NCBI RefSeq assembly: GCF_900096945.1 | Contig: NZ_FMKA01000019.1 | Location: forward strand, 1-62,497 | From: Anaerobium acetethylicum | GTDB lineage: Bacteria > Bacillota > Clostridia > Lachnospirales > Lachnospiraceae | Length of the DNA stretch: 62,497 bases | Direction: 5' to 3' | In this document: in pieces, positions 1-9,400 of the stretch | Layout: each line of letters starts with the position of its first letter | Position numbering within the stretch: the stretch's first letter is position 1 | Notes under the pieces: model-generated | The model's database searches: none | Told to the model about the DNA's origin: nothing | What the model saw: the letters and a program-made list of their open reading frames with translations, nothing else | Position numbers and translations under genes: made by a program

Positions 1-38
1 TGGTACTTAGGCCGCGTACTTTGCGGCCTTACGTACCA
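1..38. repeat. Interrupted hairpin at window edge
   Basis: Nested inverted repeat: TGGTAC (1-6) pairs with GTACCA (33-38) and GGCCGC (10-15) pairs with GCGGCC (23-28). It lies just downstream of the minus-strand gene ending at 107 and may end that transcript, but no T-run is visible inside the window. The following bases (ACTACGTC.TTCAT, 38-51) loosely resemble the dispersed palindromic repeat described at 13306. Confidence 0.5.
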
Positions 39-106
39 CTACGTCTTCATCTAAGCGAGAGCGCGCTGCGAATGAACATGTTTTGCATCACGTCCCGATT
101 GTCAAA

Positions 107-1633
107 TCAGTCCGGCCTTTTGGGATCGATTACATCCTTCAGGCTGAAGAATTCCGCCAGTCTGGAATTTTTCGCTGTCAGACCGGTTCCGTTCAACAGG
201 ATTCTGGTCTGCCTGATATAGTCGGTTCCGATGCTCAGTATATTCTTTTCATCCGTTCCGCAGAAGATGCTGTAACCCTCGCTTTTCAGATAGTCCAGCT
301 TTTCCCCCGGATACTCTACTTCCTTCCCATCGGGATATACATAGATCTCCGTTGTTCCGACAAGACTTCCGACTTCCGCTTCCCATCTCGCATTATCAAG
401 TTCAAGGGTTTCCATGGAGATATCTGCGGTATTCTGGTGCCAGTAGCCATGGGATGCGAACCTCCATCCCGTTTTCAGAAGGCGCGCGGCTATGTTGCTG
501 ACCGTGGCTGCATCCTGGGAATATATTCCTGAATCAGTCTTATTGGTGGCATACCCGAATACTCCCTCAAACCCTGTGAGTGCAATTATCCCTTTAGCCC
601 CTCTGTAGGAGAAATCAGGATGCTCTGCCACGAAGGCATCCAGGATTGGAATCACATCATAATCGCCCACAGTTTCTGTTCCGCCATTGTTATAAATGCA
701 CTTTACGCTGCCGCCGGCATCCAGTACAAGCCTGTCCGCAAATCCATCCTGCTCTGTATATGCATAATAGTTCACGTCATCTACAGAAAGGATAAAAGGA
801 ATCTTTCCTTCCGGAACCATTGGCTTTTCAGGCGAATAGACGACATCCCCGCTGCTGTCCTCCGACATGGACATCAGATCATGAATATCGATCAGGATAT
901 ATCCCTTTGCATACATCTCCTCAAGTATATTCCTGAACTCTGTGACCGTCACCGCTGTTTTCTCATAAGCATCGGCCATCTCATCCCCATCAAATGCCTT
1001 GTCCGGATCGACGATCAGAGACTGCATGGATATATGGGCTACGACCCCCGCATATGCAGCCAGTTCAGACTGCGCCATCTGGTATTTCTCTTTTGCCTCC
1101 CGAAGGTTCCCATCCTCAGGATAATGGGCGATTGCCGCCTCAAGCAGGCTCACAGCCTCAGCATAAAAATAGCCTGCCGCCAGAGACTCCGCCTCCTGCA
1201 GGTAGGAAGATGCCGTCCTGCCATCATCCTGCATCTCTTCCGTGGATGCGGCTCCGTTGTCTCCCTCATCCGTAGAGTCCAGAACTCCCGCTTCAAGGGT
1301 AATCTGCCCCGAAAGGCCCACAAACTTCTCACCGAAAGCTTCCGCTATCCAGCCCCTCATCTCTCCTGCCGATTCCCATGCTGTTTTCAGCACGGTTTTC
1401 ATGGATACTTCTGTCCCTGCCTCTGCTTCAGCCGATTCTGCCCTGTTCCCGTCAACCTTTGTTTCGGTTTCGCTGACTGCAGCAGGGTCTCCGGTCTGCA
1501 TTTTATCTTTGAATGCGTCTGAATTTTTCAGGGCATAAATTCCAAAAACAACTGCTGCCATGAGCAGCATACTTCCCGCAAATGAAGCGATATCCTTCAA
1601 CTTCACTTTCCGATGCACCGCCTTTCTAAACAC
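107..1633 (-). CDS. Membrane-anchored polysaccharide deacetylase-like protein
   Basis: 508 residues. One N-terminal membrane segment (about 16-36) is followed by an acidic, Ala/Glu-rich linker (45-75) and a helical TPR-like stretch (about 140-195). The C-terminal part resembles the NodB-fold polysaccharide deacetylase family: a SVDDV motif near 283-287 in place of the usual TFDDG, and SHGYWH near 394-399 matching the metal-binding H-x3-H motif. It probably acts outside the membrane on peptidoglycan or another glycan; the substrate cannot be read from sequence. The start is uncertain: the frame opens with GTG at 1633 without a convincing ribosome site, and another GTG lies ten codons in. It stands alone, downstream of and codirectional with gatB. 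Confidence 0.7.
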   Translation of the reverse strand: MFRKAVHRKVKLKDIASFAGSMLLMAAVVFGIYALKNSDAFKDKMQTGDPAAVSETETKVDGNRAESAEAEAGTEVSMKTVLKTAWESAGEMRGWIAEAFGEKFVGLSGQITLEAGVLDSTDEGDNGAASTEEMQDDGRTASSYLQEAESLAAGYFYAEAVSLLEAAIAHYPEDGNLREAKEKYQMAQSELAAYAGVVAHISMQSLIVDPDKAFDGDEMADAYEKTAVTVTEFRNILEEMYAKGYILIDIHDLMSMSEDSSGDVVYSPEKPMVPEGKIPFILSVDDVNYYAYTEQDGFADRLVLDAGGSVKCIYNNGGTETVGDYDVIPILDAFVAEHPDFSYRGAKGIIALTGFEGVFGYATNKTDSGIYSQDAATVSNIAARLLKTGWRFASHGYWHQNTADISMETLELDNARWEAEVGSLVGTTEIYVYPDGKEVEYPGEKLDYLKSEGYSIFCGTDEKNILSIGTDYIRQTRILLNGTGLTAKNSRLAEFFSLKDVIDPKRPD

Positions 1634-1774
1634 TACTACTATTATAGATAAAATTCACAGTCAGCACAACCACGCATTTCTATTTTATCAATAAAATATA
1701 ATGATACCAGGGTCATAAGGTCATGTGTTTCATGCTTGCATGAAAAAACATGACTTTGAGACCCGCAAAACATG

Positions 1775-1800
1775 AAAAATCCGCCCGAATAGGGCGGATC
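1775..1800 (-). terminator. Terminator of the aspS2-gatCAB unit
   Basis: ATCCGCCC-GAATA-GGGCGGAT hairpin (1780-1799 approx.) followed on the minus strand by a T-run. It lies 57 bases past the gatB stop. Confidence 0.8.
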
Positions 1801-1856
1801 TCTCCTGTTTTTAGAATTGGTGGAACACAAACTGCATAACAATCCGGTCAGGTATC

Positions 1857-3284
1857 CTAAAGCAGTTCCTTTAACAGGCTGTTTATCATTCCGGGATCCG
1901 CCTTCCCTTTCATGGCTTTCATGGTCTGTCCCACAAGGAAACCGATGGCTTTGTCCTTACCGCCCCTGTAGTCTTCTACTGACTGCGGATTCGCAGCTAT
2001 GATATCTTCAACTGCCTTGCGGAGTGCCGATTCATCGTTTACGATTCCAAGTCCCTTTTCCTTTACATAAGCTTCCGGGTCTGCATTCTCGTTGAAAACC
2101 GCTTCAAATACCGTCTTGGCTACTGTTCTGTTGATTGCATTGGATGCAACCATTTCAATCAGCCTGGCCAGATTTTCAGGCGCAAACGTGATTTCTTCCG
2201 GCTCCATGACTTTTTCCTTGAGAAGCCTCATGGTCTCGACCATCAGCCAGTTGGACACTTCCTTTGGCTTGTGGCAGATAGCGGCTGCCGCTTCGAATAT
2301 GTCGGCCAGTTTTTTCGAGGCGGTTATGATGTCCGCGTCATATTCCGGTATTTCAAATTCCTCGGTATACCTTGCTTTTTTAGCATCCCTGAGTTCCGGC
2401 TCTCTTGCCTTTATTTCGGCAAGCCATTCTTCGCTGATCTCTATGGGTGCAAGGTCAGGTTCCGGGAAATACCTGTAATCCTGGGCATCCTCCTTGGAAC
2501 GCATTGCAAAGCTGGTATCCTTGTTGTCGTCCCACCTTCTGGTTTCCTGGATGACTTTTCCGCCATCTTCCAGCACTTCGATCTGACGCTTTGTCTCTCC
2601 TTCGATTGCTCTCGCTATGGCCTTGAAGGAGTTCATGTTTTTCATTTCCGTCCTTGTTCCGAATTCAGGCGCCCCTGCTTCCCTGATGGAAAGGTTGATA
2701 TCTGCCCTCAGGGATCCTTCCTGCATCTTGCAGTCCGACACCCCCAGATACTGGAGGATGAGCTTCAGCTTTTCAAGATAGGCGATTACCTCCTCGGCAG
2801 AGCGCATGTCCGGATCGCTTACGATTTCGATCAGCGGGACTCCGCAGCGGTTATAGTCCACCAGGGTGCAGTCATCCCAGTCGTCATGGATGAGCTTTCC
2901 TGCATCCTCTTCCATATGGATCTCATGGATTCCGATTCTCTTCTTCCCTGATGATGTCTCGATTTCGATTCCTCCGTCCCTGCAGATAGGGAGGTAGAGC
3001 TGGGACACCTGATATGCCTTTGGAAGATCCGGATAAAGGTAGTTCTTCCTGTCGAATTTGCAGCTGCGGGTTATGCTGCAGCCTGTCGCAAGGCCTGCTG
3101 CCATAGCAAATTCCACCACTTTCTTATTCAGTACCGGAAGGGTTCCCGGCATGCCTGTACACACGGGGCAGCAGTGGGTATTGGGATCGCCGCCGAATTC
3201 AGTTGTGCAGCCGCAGAAGATTTTCGATTTTGTTGCAAGCTCTACATGGACTTCAAGTCCAATGACAGTTTCGTATGTCTTCAT
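1857..3284 (-). CDS. gatB: Aspartyl/glutamyl-tRNA amidotransferase subunit B
   Basis: 475 residues, normal for GatB. The amidotransferase kinase-like domain is clear: GLEVHVEL at the start, the zinc-binding CGCTTEF and CCPVCTGMPG segments near 24-45, and the YatY/GatB-specific helical C-terminal domain that docks the tRNA. With GatA and GatC it converts Asp-tRNA(Asn) or Glu-tRNA(Gln) to the amidated forms in the cytoplasm. It is the last gene of aspS2-gatC-gatA-gatB: its AGGAGGGG ribosome site lies in the end of gatA, whose stop is 2 bases before its ATG. A terminator follows at 1775. Confidence 0.97.
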   Translation of the reverse strand: MKTYETVIGLEVHVELATKSKIFCGCTTEFGGDPNTHCCPVCTGMPGTLPVLNKKVVEFAMAAGLATGCSITRSCKFDRKNYLYPDLPKAYQVSQLYLPICRDGGIEIETSSGKKRIGIHEIHMEEDAGKLIHDDWDDCTLVDYNRCGVPLIEIVSDPDMRSAEEVIAYLEKLKLILQYLGVSDCKMQEGSLRADINLSIREAGAPEFGTRTEMKNMNSFKAIARAIEGETKRQIEVLEDGGKVIQETRRWDDNKDTSFAMRSKEDAQDYRYFPEPDLAPIEISEEWLAEIKAREPELRDAKKARYTEEFEIPEYDADIITASKKLADIFEAAAAICHKPKEVSNWLMVETMRLLKEKVMEPEEITFAPENLARLIEMVASNAINRTVAKTVFEAVFNENADPEAYVKEKGLGIVNDESALRKAVEDIIAANPQSVEDYRGGKDKAIGFLVGQTMKAMKGKADPGMINSLLKELL

Positions 3285-3286
3285 GT

Positions 3287-4759
3287 CTATTTCCCCTCCT
3301 TTTCTTTTATCGGGCTTTCATATTTCCTGGTCTGCTCAAAGGAATATGCCGCCCTTATGATGTCTTTTTCGCCGAACAGCTTTCCTGTCAGCTGAAGTCC
3401 GATTGGAAGCTTCCTGCTGTCGAAACCGCATGGCAGGCTTACTGCAGGCAGTCCTGCAAGGTTTGCGGATACCGTGTAGATATCGCCCAGGTATCTTTTC
3501 AGCGGGTCGTCCGCATTGGCGCCAATCTCGAGGGCTGTAGTCGGTGCCGTAGGCCCCAGGATTACATCATATTTTTCAAATGCCCTGTCGAAGCTTTCCT
3601 TGATAAGCGCCTTTACCTGAAGCGCCTTTTTGTAGTAGGCGTCGTAGTAGCCTGAGCTTAAAACGAAGGCTCCTATCATCATCCTGCGTTTTACCTCGGC
3701 TCCGAATCCCTCGCTCCTTGTCTTCTTGTACACGTCCTGGAGTCCTTCGAAATCCGGTGTCCTGTAGCCGTATTTGATTCCGTCATAGCGGGAAAGGTTG
3801 GAGCTGGCTTCCGCTGAGGCGATTATGTAGTAGGCAGGAATCGCATATTTCGTCATGTCCATATGGAATTCCTCTACCAATGCGCCTTTTTCCCTGAGTA
3901 CCTCTGCTGCCGCAAGTATGCTCTGCTTCACTTCTTCATCGATGCCTTCTCCCAGGTAGCTGTCCGGGATGCCGATTTTCATGCCTTTTACGTCGTCAAC
4001 GAGGGCTTCCGTGAATTTGTAGTCCCCGGCATCCATGCTCGTGCTGTCCTTCGCATCATGTCCCGCGATTACCTCCAGCACTGCCGCGCAGTCCGAGACA
4101 TCCCTTCCCATAGGCCCGATCTGGTCCAGTGAAGAAGCGAAGGCAATGAGCCCGTAGCGTGAAACCATTCCATATGTTGGCTTGATCCCTGTGATTCCGC
4201 AGAATGAGGCCGGCTGTCTGATGGATCCGCCTGTATCGGAGCCGAGGGCAAAAAATGCTTCCTCTGCTGCAACCGCTGCCGCCGAACCGCCGCTGGATCC
4301 TCCGGGTACGGTGTTTACATTCCATGGGTTCCTGGTAGGACCATAGAAGGAGGTTTCGGTGGAACCGCCCATTGCGAATTCATCCATGTTGAGCTTTCCG
4401 ATGATCACGACGCCTGCCGCCTCAAGCTTCTCAACTGCTTCCGCGCTGTATGGCGGCTTGAAATTGCCAAGCATCTTTGAGGAGCATGTAGTCAGCACTC
4501 CCTTTGTGCAGATGTTGTCCTTGATTGCAGCCGGAACTCCTGCAAGGGGCGAGTCAGCAAATTCGCCGGCATCTATCTTCTTCTGCACTTCCTCTGCCCT
4601 TTGCAGGGCTTCCTGTTCCATTATGGTAACGTAGCAGTTATATGCTCCATCTGCTTCCTTTATCCTGTCAAGCTGGGCCTGAACCGCCTCTTTGACGGTT
4701 ATCTCCCCTGCCTTTATCTTTTTCCCTAATTCCAGGGCTGTAAGCTTTGTTATTTCCAT
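3287..4759 (-). CDS. gatA: Aspartyl/glutamyl-tRNA amidotransferase subunit A
   Basis: 490 residues, full length for GatA. It carries the amidase signature: the catalytic Lys in AAIKDNIC (about 79), and the Ser-cis-Ser pair in PGGSSGGSAAAVA (about 152-164). It liberates ammonia from glutamine and passes it to GatB for transamidation. GatC lies 12 bases upstream and gatB 2 bases downstream, so the three subunits are made together. The ATG follows GGGGGAG at suitable spacing. Confidence 0.97.
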   Translation of the reverse strand: MEITKLTALELGKKIKAGEITVKEAVQAQLDRIKEADGAYNCYVTIMEQEALQRAEEVQKKIDAGEFADSPLAGVPAAIKDNICTKGVLTTCSSKMLGNFKPPYSAEAVEKLEAAGVVIIGKLNMDEFAMGGSTETSFYGPTRNPWNVNTVPGGSSGGSAAAVAAEEAFFALGSDTGGSIRQPASFCGITGIKPTYGMVSRYGLIAFASSLDQIGPMGRDVSDCAAVLEVIAGHDAKDSTSMDAGDYKFTEALVDDVKGMKIGIPDSYLGEGIDEEVKQSILAAAEVLREKGALVEEFHMDMTKYAIPAYYIIASAEASSNLSRYDGIKYGYRTPDFEGLQDVYKKTRSEGFGAEVKRRMMIGAFVLSSGYYDAYYKKALQVKALIKESFDRAFEKYDVILGPTAPTTALEIGANADDPLKRYLGDIYTVSANLAGLPAVSLPCGFDSRKLPIGLQLTGKLFGEKDIIRAAYSFEQTRKYESPIKEKEGK

Positions 4760-4771
4760 CCTGCTCTCCCC

Positions 4772-5059
4772 CTATTCAACAGTCTTCGGCACTTTGAAGC
4801 ACCCATCTTTGGTTTCCGGCGCATTTGAAAGGATGTTCTCCCTGTCCGGTCCGTTTACGACTACGTCATCCCTGAACACGTTCTTCACAGGGAAGACGTG
4901 GGACAGGGGCTCCACCTGATCGGTATCCAGTTCGTTTATGATCTCCATGTAGCTGATGATGCTGCCAAGATCCTTTTTCGCTTTTTCTTTTTCCTCTTCC
5001 GTCAGCTCAAGCTTCGCAAGGGCTGAAACATATTTTATGGTTTCATCGGTTATAATCAT
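4772..5059 (-). CDS. gatC: Aspartyl/glutamyl-tRNA amidotransferase subunit C
   Basis: 95 residues, usual for GatC. It has the typical N-terminal helix with [11 protein letters not shown], the [16 protein letters not shown] segment, and a C-terminal extended part with [15 protein letters not shown]. GatC wraps around the GatA-GatB interface and stabilises the complex. The AAGGAGG site lies 8 bases before the ATG. It follows aspS2 after 135 bases, with no clear terminator between them, consistent with one transcript. Confidence 0.95.
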   Translation of the reverse strand: MIITDETIKYVSALAKLELTEEEKEKAKKDLGSIISYMEIINELDTDQVEPLSHVFPVKNVFRDDVVVNGPDRENILSNAPETKDGCFKVPKTVE

Positions 5060-5194
5060 GCTGTTGACCTCCTTCGATATTGTCAGATTGTATCTGGCCT
5101 TGCAGCCATTGAAATTATTCTGTCTTCTGCTTTTTTATTATAGCTGTCCACATGCTGGGATTTTCTGATGCTGTTTGTCCACAGCTGATGGCTC

Positions 5195-6526
5195 CTATGG
5201 CTCGAGTCTGTGCATATCTCTTGGGAAGAGTGTTGTTTCCCTTACATTCAGCTCGTCAAGAAGCTTCATGGTGAGACGTTCAAGACCAATTCCAAGTCCT
5301 CCGTGAGGCGGCATGCCATATTTGAATATCATCAGATACGCCTCCATGCCCTCAATTTCCATGCCTCTGTCTTCGATTTTCGAAATCAGCTGGCTGTAGT
5401 CATGAATCCTCTGGCCTCCTGTCGTGATTTCCATTCCCTTGAACAGAAGATCGAAACTGAGTGTGAATTTCTGATCTGCAGGATCGTCCATGGCATAGAA
5501 CGGGCGCTTTTTGGACGGATAATGGGTTACGAAAACGAAGTCCGCGTCATGCTCCTCTTTGAAATACCTGCTGATCAGGACCTCTTCCTCCGGCTCCAGA
5601 TCATATGGGTTCTTTATCTTCCTGTTATACTTTTCAGATACGAGCTTCTTCGCCTCGTCGAACCTTACTGCCGGAATCGTATCTGTTTTCGGAAGTGTCA
5701 CGCCCAGCATTTTCAGTTCTTTTCCGTAGTCTTTCTGAAGAAGCTCCATTGCATACTGTAAAAATCCTGCCTCCATGGCCATAATGTCTTCGAACCCGTC
5801 GATGAATCCCATTTCAAGATCCAGGCTTGTGTATTCATTCAGATGCCTTGTGGTATTGTGCTTTTCTGCCCTGAATACCGGTGCTGCCTCAAATACCCTG
5901 TCGAAAACGCCTACCATGGTCTGCTTGTAGAACTGCGGGCTTTGAGCGAGAACTGCCTTCTGTCCGAAGTAATCAAGTTTGAAGATATTTGAACCGCCTT
6001 CAGCGCCTTTCGCAGTAATTTTCGGAGTCCTCACCTCTGTAAAACCTTCTTTATATAAAAACTCCCCGAATCCTCTTACAAGGCCTTCCTGTATTTTGAA
6101 TTTCGCCCTTTCCCTGGGATTTCTAAGGGATATCGGTCTCAGGTCAAGCTTTGTTTCCAGGGACGTATTCATCTTCCATTTGTTGATAGAGATCGGCATG
6201 ATTTCTGCTGGCTGCGAAAGCACCCTTAAGGTCTGAATGCGTATCTCAAAGCCGTTCGGAGCCCTGTCTTCCTTTACCGCCGTGCCTTCCACCTCTATTG
6301 CGGAGTCCTCCTTGAGCTTCTTGAAATCGAAATCAGTAACTCCCTTTTCAAATACGCACTGTACAAGGCCTTCGCTTTTACGCAGGACGACGAATGCCAC
6401 ATCTCCCATGTCCCTGATGATATGGACGGTGCCGTTGATTTTTATTGTCCTGTCTGTCAGCTCTTCCGCCAGAATGTCACGGATCTCCATTGTTTCTTTC
6501 TGTTTGATTCCCTGAATAAATTCCAT
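5195..6526 (-). CDS. aspS: Archaeal-type aspartate--tRNA(Asp/Asn) ligase, probably non-discriminating
   Basis: 443 residues, the short archaeal/eukaryal type of class II AspRS (bacterial AspRS is about 590). An OB-fold anticodon-binding domain spans about 20-110. The catalytic domain carries FTEVRTPKI, the motif 2 region FRAEKHNTTRHLNEYTSLD, and motif 3 GGLGIGLERLTM at the C-terminus. It sits directly upstream of gatCAB and no asnS or asnA was seen, so I infer that it also charges tRNA(Asn) with Asp for amidation. In the OB-fold the usual GWVH motif reads NGTVH; the Trp there is linked to strict tRNA(Asp) recognition in archaeal enzymes, so its absence fits relaxed specificity. A T-box precedes it. 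The AAAGGAG site fixes the ATG. Confidence 0.92.
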   Translation of the reverse strand: MEFIQGIKQKETMEIRDILAEELTDRTIKINGTVHIIRDMGDVAFVVLRKSEGLVQCVFEKGVTDFDFKKLKEDSAIEVEGTAVKEDRAPNGFEIRIQTLRVLSQPAEIMPISINKWKMNTSLETKLDLRPISLRNPRERAKFKIQEGLVRGFGEFLYKEGFTEVRTPKITAKGAEGGSNIFKLDYFGQKAVLAQSPQFYKQTMVGVFDRVFEAAPVFRAEKHNTTRHLNEYTSLDLEMGFIDGFEDIMAMEAGFLQYAMELLQKDYGKELKMLGVTLPKTDTIPAVRFDEAKKLVSEKYNRKIKNPYDLEPEEEVLISRYFKEEHDADFVFVTHYPSKKRPFYAMDDPADQKFTLSFDLLFKGMEITTGGQRIHDYSQLISKIEDRGMEIEGMEAYLMIFKYGMPPHGGLGIGLERLTMKLLDELNVRETTLFPRDMHRLEP

Positions 6527-6578
6527 ATTGTACTCTCCTTTTCTTTTCAGGCGGCTTCTCCTGCCTGTTCACTTTTCA

Positions 6579-6601
6579 AAGCGGATATTCGCAATCCGCT
6601 T
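6579..6601. repeat. Hairpin AAGCGGAT-N7-ATCCGCTT
   Basis: Perfect 8-bp arms in the aspS2 leader, downstream of the T-box terminator. The same arms with a different 7-base loop occur at 31713-31735 in front of the rpiB-like gene, and here the hairpin sits next to a copy of the dispersed palindrome (6606-6636). Confidence 0.6.
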
Positions 6602-6605
6602 ATGT

Positions 6606-6636
6606 GGCTATGAAGGACTTAGTCCTGAATAGTTAC
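6606..6636. repeat. Dispersed imperfect palindrome, copy 1
   Basis: GGCTATGAAGGAC-TTA-GTCCTGAATAGTTAC, the reverse orientation of the 33-bp repeat best seen at 13306-13338. It lies in the transcribed leader between the T-box terminator and aspS2. Confidence 0.65.
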
Positions 6637-6672
6637 ACATGGACAATTCCTTCCGGGAGATCTTTTTTTTGA

Positions 6673-7010
6673 TATAAAAAAACCCGCCCCTGGAATATTG
6701 TCTCATATTCCGGGACGGGATCATTTTTGTTCCCGCGGTACCACCCGCATTGAGGATATGACATTTTAGGAACAGGAATCATTCCTGTCATTTCCTCCAC
6801 TTTATATACTTAACGCGTACCACGTACACACCTACTGTCATGATTCATATTTTCCGGATATCTTACCAGATAGACCATCTGATATTCCGGCAGAATCATG
6901 ATTTCAACATGTCTGCTCCAGAGTGTTCCCTTGCTTCGTTCCATCTGACAGCGCTCTCAGTCGGTGGCGCCGTCTTCCTGTCGAGTTCCATAAGTTCGAG
7001 TCTCTTTCAT
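6673..7010 (-). promoter_or_regulatory. T-box riboswitch leader of aspS2-gatCAB
   Basis: On the minus strand the conserved T-box sequence GGGTGGTACCGCG lies at 6734-6746. It is followed by a long GC-rich terminator hairpin (6682-6719) ending in a run of seven T. Upstream, about 6850-7010 folds into probable stem I material (GAGAGCGCT, CTGGAGCAGAC). T-boxes bind an uncharged tRNA and let transcription proceed when it is scarce; the cognate here should be tRNA(Asn) or tRNA(Asp). I could not assign the specifier codon with confidence. The 5' limit is approximate. Confidence 0.88.
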
Positions 7011-7106
7011 TGCATTTTCAATTTGAATTTATTGGATGCCTGGCATCCCGTATATAAAACGCCGTTCTTGCGCGGCAGATTTACCATATTGATACCCTTT
7101 ATTCTA

Positions 7107-8321
7107 CTAGAGTGCCTTGATTCGTTCGATTGCGGCAAGTGTGTTTTCATAGCTGCCGAAAGCTGTAAGTCTGAAATAGCCTTCTCCGCTTGGTCCGAAT
7201 CCTGAACCCGGAGTTCCGACTACATTTGCCTTCTCTAAGAGATAATCGAAGAATTCCCATGAAGTCATCTTGTCCGGCGTTTTCAGCCAGATGTACGGTG
7301 CATTTACGCCGCCTGATACTTTGTATCCAGCTGACTTGAGTCCCTCTGAAATCACCTTTGCATTATTCATGTAATAGGCAACCTGGTCCTTCAGCTGAGC
7401 CTTTCCGGCTTCTGAATAAACAGCTTCTCCAGCTCTCTGGATGATGTAAGGTGCTCCATTGTATTTTGTTCCGTGGCGTCTCGCCCAGAGTGAATTCAAG
7501 GAAACGCCGTCGCATTTCAGGTCATGAGGTATTACAGTATATCCAAGACGTACGCCTGTGAATCCTGCATTTTTTGAAAAGCTTTTGAGCTCGATTGCGC
7601 ATGTCCTCGCGCCTTCGCATTCATAAATGGTATGTGGCACGTTATCTTCTGAAATGTAAGCCTCATATGCCGCATCATAGATGATGACTGCGCCTACCCT
7701 GTTTGCATAGTCAACCCATTCCTGGAGCTGGTCCTTGGTAATGGTCGAACCTGTAGGGTTATTCGGGAAGCAGAGGTAGATCAGGTCCGGCGTTTCTTCC
7801 GGAATCTCAGGTGCAAAATTGTTTTCTGCGGTACATGGCATATAGATGACGTTGCTCCACTTTTCAGTGATTGAATCGTAAGTACCGGTCCTTCCTGCCA
7901 TTACATTCGTATCGACGTAAACAGGATACACTGGATCGCAGACAGCAATCTTATTGTCGAGGCTGAATATTTCCTGAATATTTCCCGAATCGCATTTTGC
8001 TCCGTCGCTCACAAAGATTTCGCCTATAGAAATATCAGCTCCTCGTGATGCGTAGTCGCCCTTCACGATTGCGCTTCTTAAGAATTCATATCCCAGATCC
8101 GGCGCATATCCCCTGAACGTCTCTGCGGCTCCCATTTCATCAACAGCCTTGTGCAGAGAGTCTATAATAGCCGGTGCAAGCGGCTGGGTAACATCGCCGA
8201 TTCCGAGGCGGATAATTGACGCTTCTGGATTGGCCTCCGAAAACTCCCTTACCTTCTTTGCGATTCCTGAAAACAGATAGCTTCCAGGCAATTTTAAATA
8301 ATTATCATTAATTTTGTACAT
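7107..8321 (-). CDS. dapL: LL-diaminopimelate aminotransferase
   Basis: 404 residues from the ATG at 8321, which has AAGGAGG 8 bases upstream; a longer in-frame start at 8381 lacks a ribosome site. It is a fold-type I PLP aminotransferase with the typical DapL start ([17 protein letters not shown]), [12 protein letters not shown], and the PLP lysine in [15 protein letters not shown]. DapL converts tetrahydrodipicolinate straight to LL-diaminopimelate using glutamate, bypassing the succinyl or acetyl routes of lysine and peptidoglycan synthesis. dapF lies just upstream on the same strand, giving the next step of the same pathway. Two 15-bp direct repeats precede the gene. Confidence 0.95.
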   Translation of the reverse strand: MYKINDNYLKLPGSYLFSGIAKKVREFSEANPEASIIRLGIGDVTQPLAPAIIDSLHKAVDEMGAAETFRGYAPDLGYEFLRSAIVKGDYASRGADISIGEIFVSDGAKCDSGNIQEIFSLDNKIAVCDPVYPVYVDTNVMAGRTGTYDSITEKWSNVIYMPCTAENNFAPEIPEETPDLIYLCFPNNPTGSTITKDQLQEWVDYANRVGAVIIYDAAYEAYISEDNVPHTIYECEGARTCAIELKSFSKNAGFTGVRLGYTVIPHDLKCDGVSLNSLWARRHGTKYNGAPYIIQRAGEAVYSEAGKAQLKDQVAYYMNNAKVISEGLKSAGYKVSGGVNAPYIWLKTPDKMTSWEFFDYLLEKANVVGTPGSGFGPSGEGYFRLTAFGSYENTLAAIERIKAL

Positions 8322-8346
8322 GATATCCTCCTTGTTAATAAACCTT

Positions 8347-8394
8347 AAGGCTGAAACTTTTTCGATTATCCAGTCTCTCAAGGCTGAAACTTTT
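8347..8394. repeat. Pair of 15-bp direct repeats upstream of dapL
   Basis: AAGGCTGAAACTTTT occurs at 8347-8361 and 8380-8394, exactly 33 bp apart, about three helical turns. It lies in the dapF-dapL gap just upstream of the dapL ribosome site. It may be a binding-site pair or a small duplication. Confidence 0.5.
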
Positions 8395-8449
8395 ATTAAA
8401 CATACACTACTATCAGAGTCAAGTCAACTCTCAGTTGTCTCATCTTTCA

Positions 8450-9301
8450 TTATTCAACTAAAAATTTCTCCAGGTCGATCTCACCGTCGAATACGGTGGT
8501 AGCCGGTCCTGTCATATAGACCTTATTTTCTTTCCTGTCCCAGAAAATCTTCAGGTCGCCGCCAAGCAGCTTCACTGTCACTTCATCTTCAGCAAGGCCG
8601 TTCAGAACTGCTGCAACAGCTGTCGCGCAGGCTCCTGTTCCACATGCCAGGGTCTCATCCGAGCCCCTCTCCCATACGCGCATTTCCAGCGTATTGCGGT
8701 CGATTACCTTTACGAATTCCGTATTGGTCCTCTTTTGGAAAACCTGATGTTTTTCAAAGTAAGGCCCTGTCTTTTCGATTTCCAGCCCCTTCACATCCTC
8801 CATAAATACCACTGCATGGGGATTTCCCATTGAAACGCAGGTCATATGGTAAATCGTTCCATTTACCTCTATCGGTTCGTTAATGAGCTGTTCCTTGTCC
8901 GATACGACAGGTATGAATGCAGGTCTCAATTCCGGAGCGCCCATATTAACCTTCACGGTATCAACTTTTCCGTCTTTCAGGTACAGATCCAGGTATTTGA
9001 TGCCGGCAAGGGTCTCGATACTTACTGTGGTCTTGTCCGTCAGGCCGTAATCGTAGACATATTTCGCGACACATCTGATTCCGTTCCCGCACATCTCTCC
9101 CTGGGAGCCATCCGCATTATACATATCCATCTTAAAATCCGCCACATCAGATTCTTTTATAAGAATAAGTCCGTCAGAACCGATCCCAAAATTCCTGTTG
9201 CTTACAAAAATCGCTGTCTTATTCGGATCCTCTACCTTTTCCTTAAGGCAGTTGACATAGACATAATCATTTCCCAGCCCGTTCATCTTTGTGAATTTCA
9301 T
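8450..9301 (-). CDS. dapF: Diaminopimelate epimerase
   Basis: 283 residues from the ATG at 9301 (MKFTKMNGLGNDY). The upstream ATG at 9313 directly abuts its AAAGG and is less likely. The two catalytic cysteines are present in the standard contexts: MCGNGIRC near residue 70 and ACGTGACA near 217. It interconverts LL- and meso-diaminopimelate for lysine and cell-wall synthesis. It lies upstream of dapL on the same strand, separated by 128 bases that carry the direct repeats, so dapL may have its own control. Confidence 0.95.
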   Translation of the reverse strand: MKFTKMNGLGNDYVYVNCLKEKVEDPNKTAIFVSNRNFGIGSDGLILIKESDVADFKMDMYNADGSQGEMCGNGIRCVAKYVYDYGLTDKTTVSIETLAGIKYLDLYLKDGKVDTVKVNMGAPELRPAFIPVVSDKEQLINEPIEVNGTIYHMTCVSMGNPHAVVFMEDVKGLEIEKTGPYFEKHQVFQKRTNTEFVKVIDRNTLEMRVWERGSDETLACGTGACATAVAAVLNGLAEDEVTVKLLGGDLKIFWDRKENKVYMTGPATTVFDGEIDLEKFLVE

Positions 9302-9400
9302 AATCAAACACATCCTTTCTGATAGATTTCATTCTACCAAAAAACCAATTCTTTGAAAAGCACAGGATAACGGGTTTTTGAGTTTTGATGCTGCTTCTTT

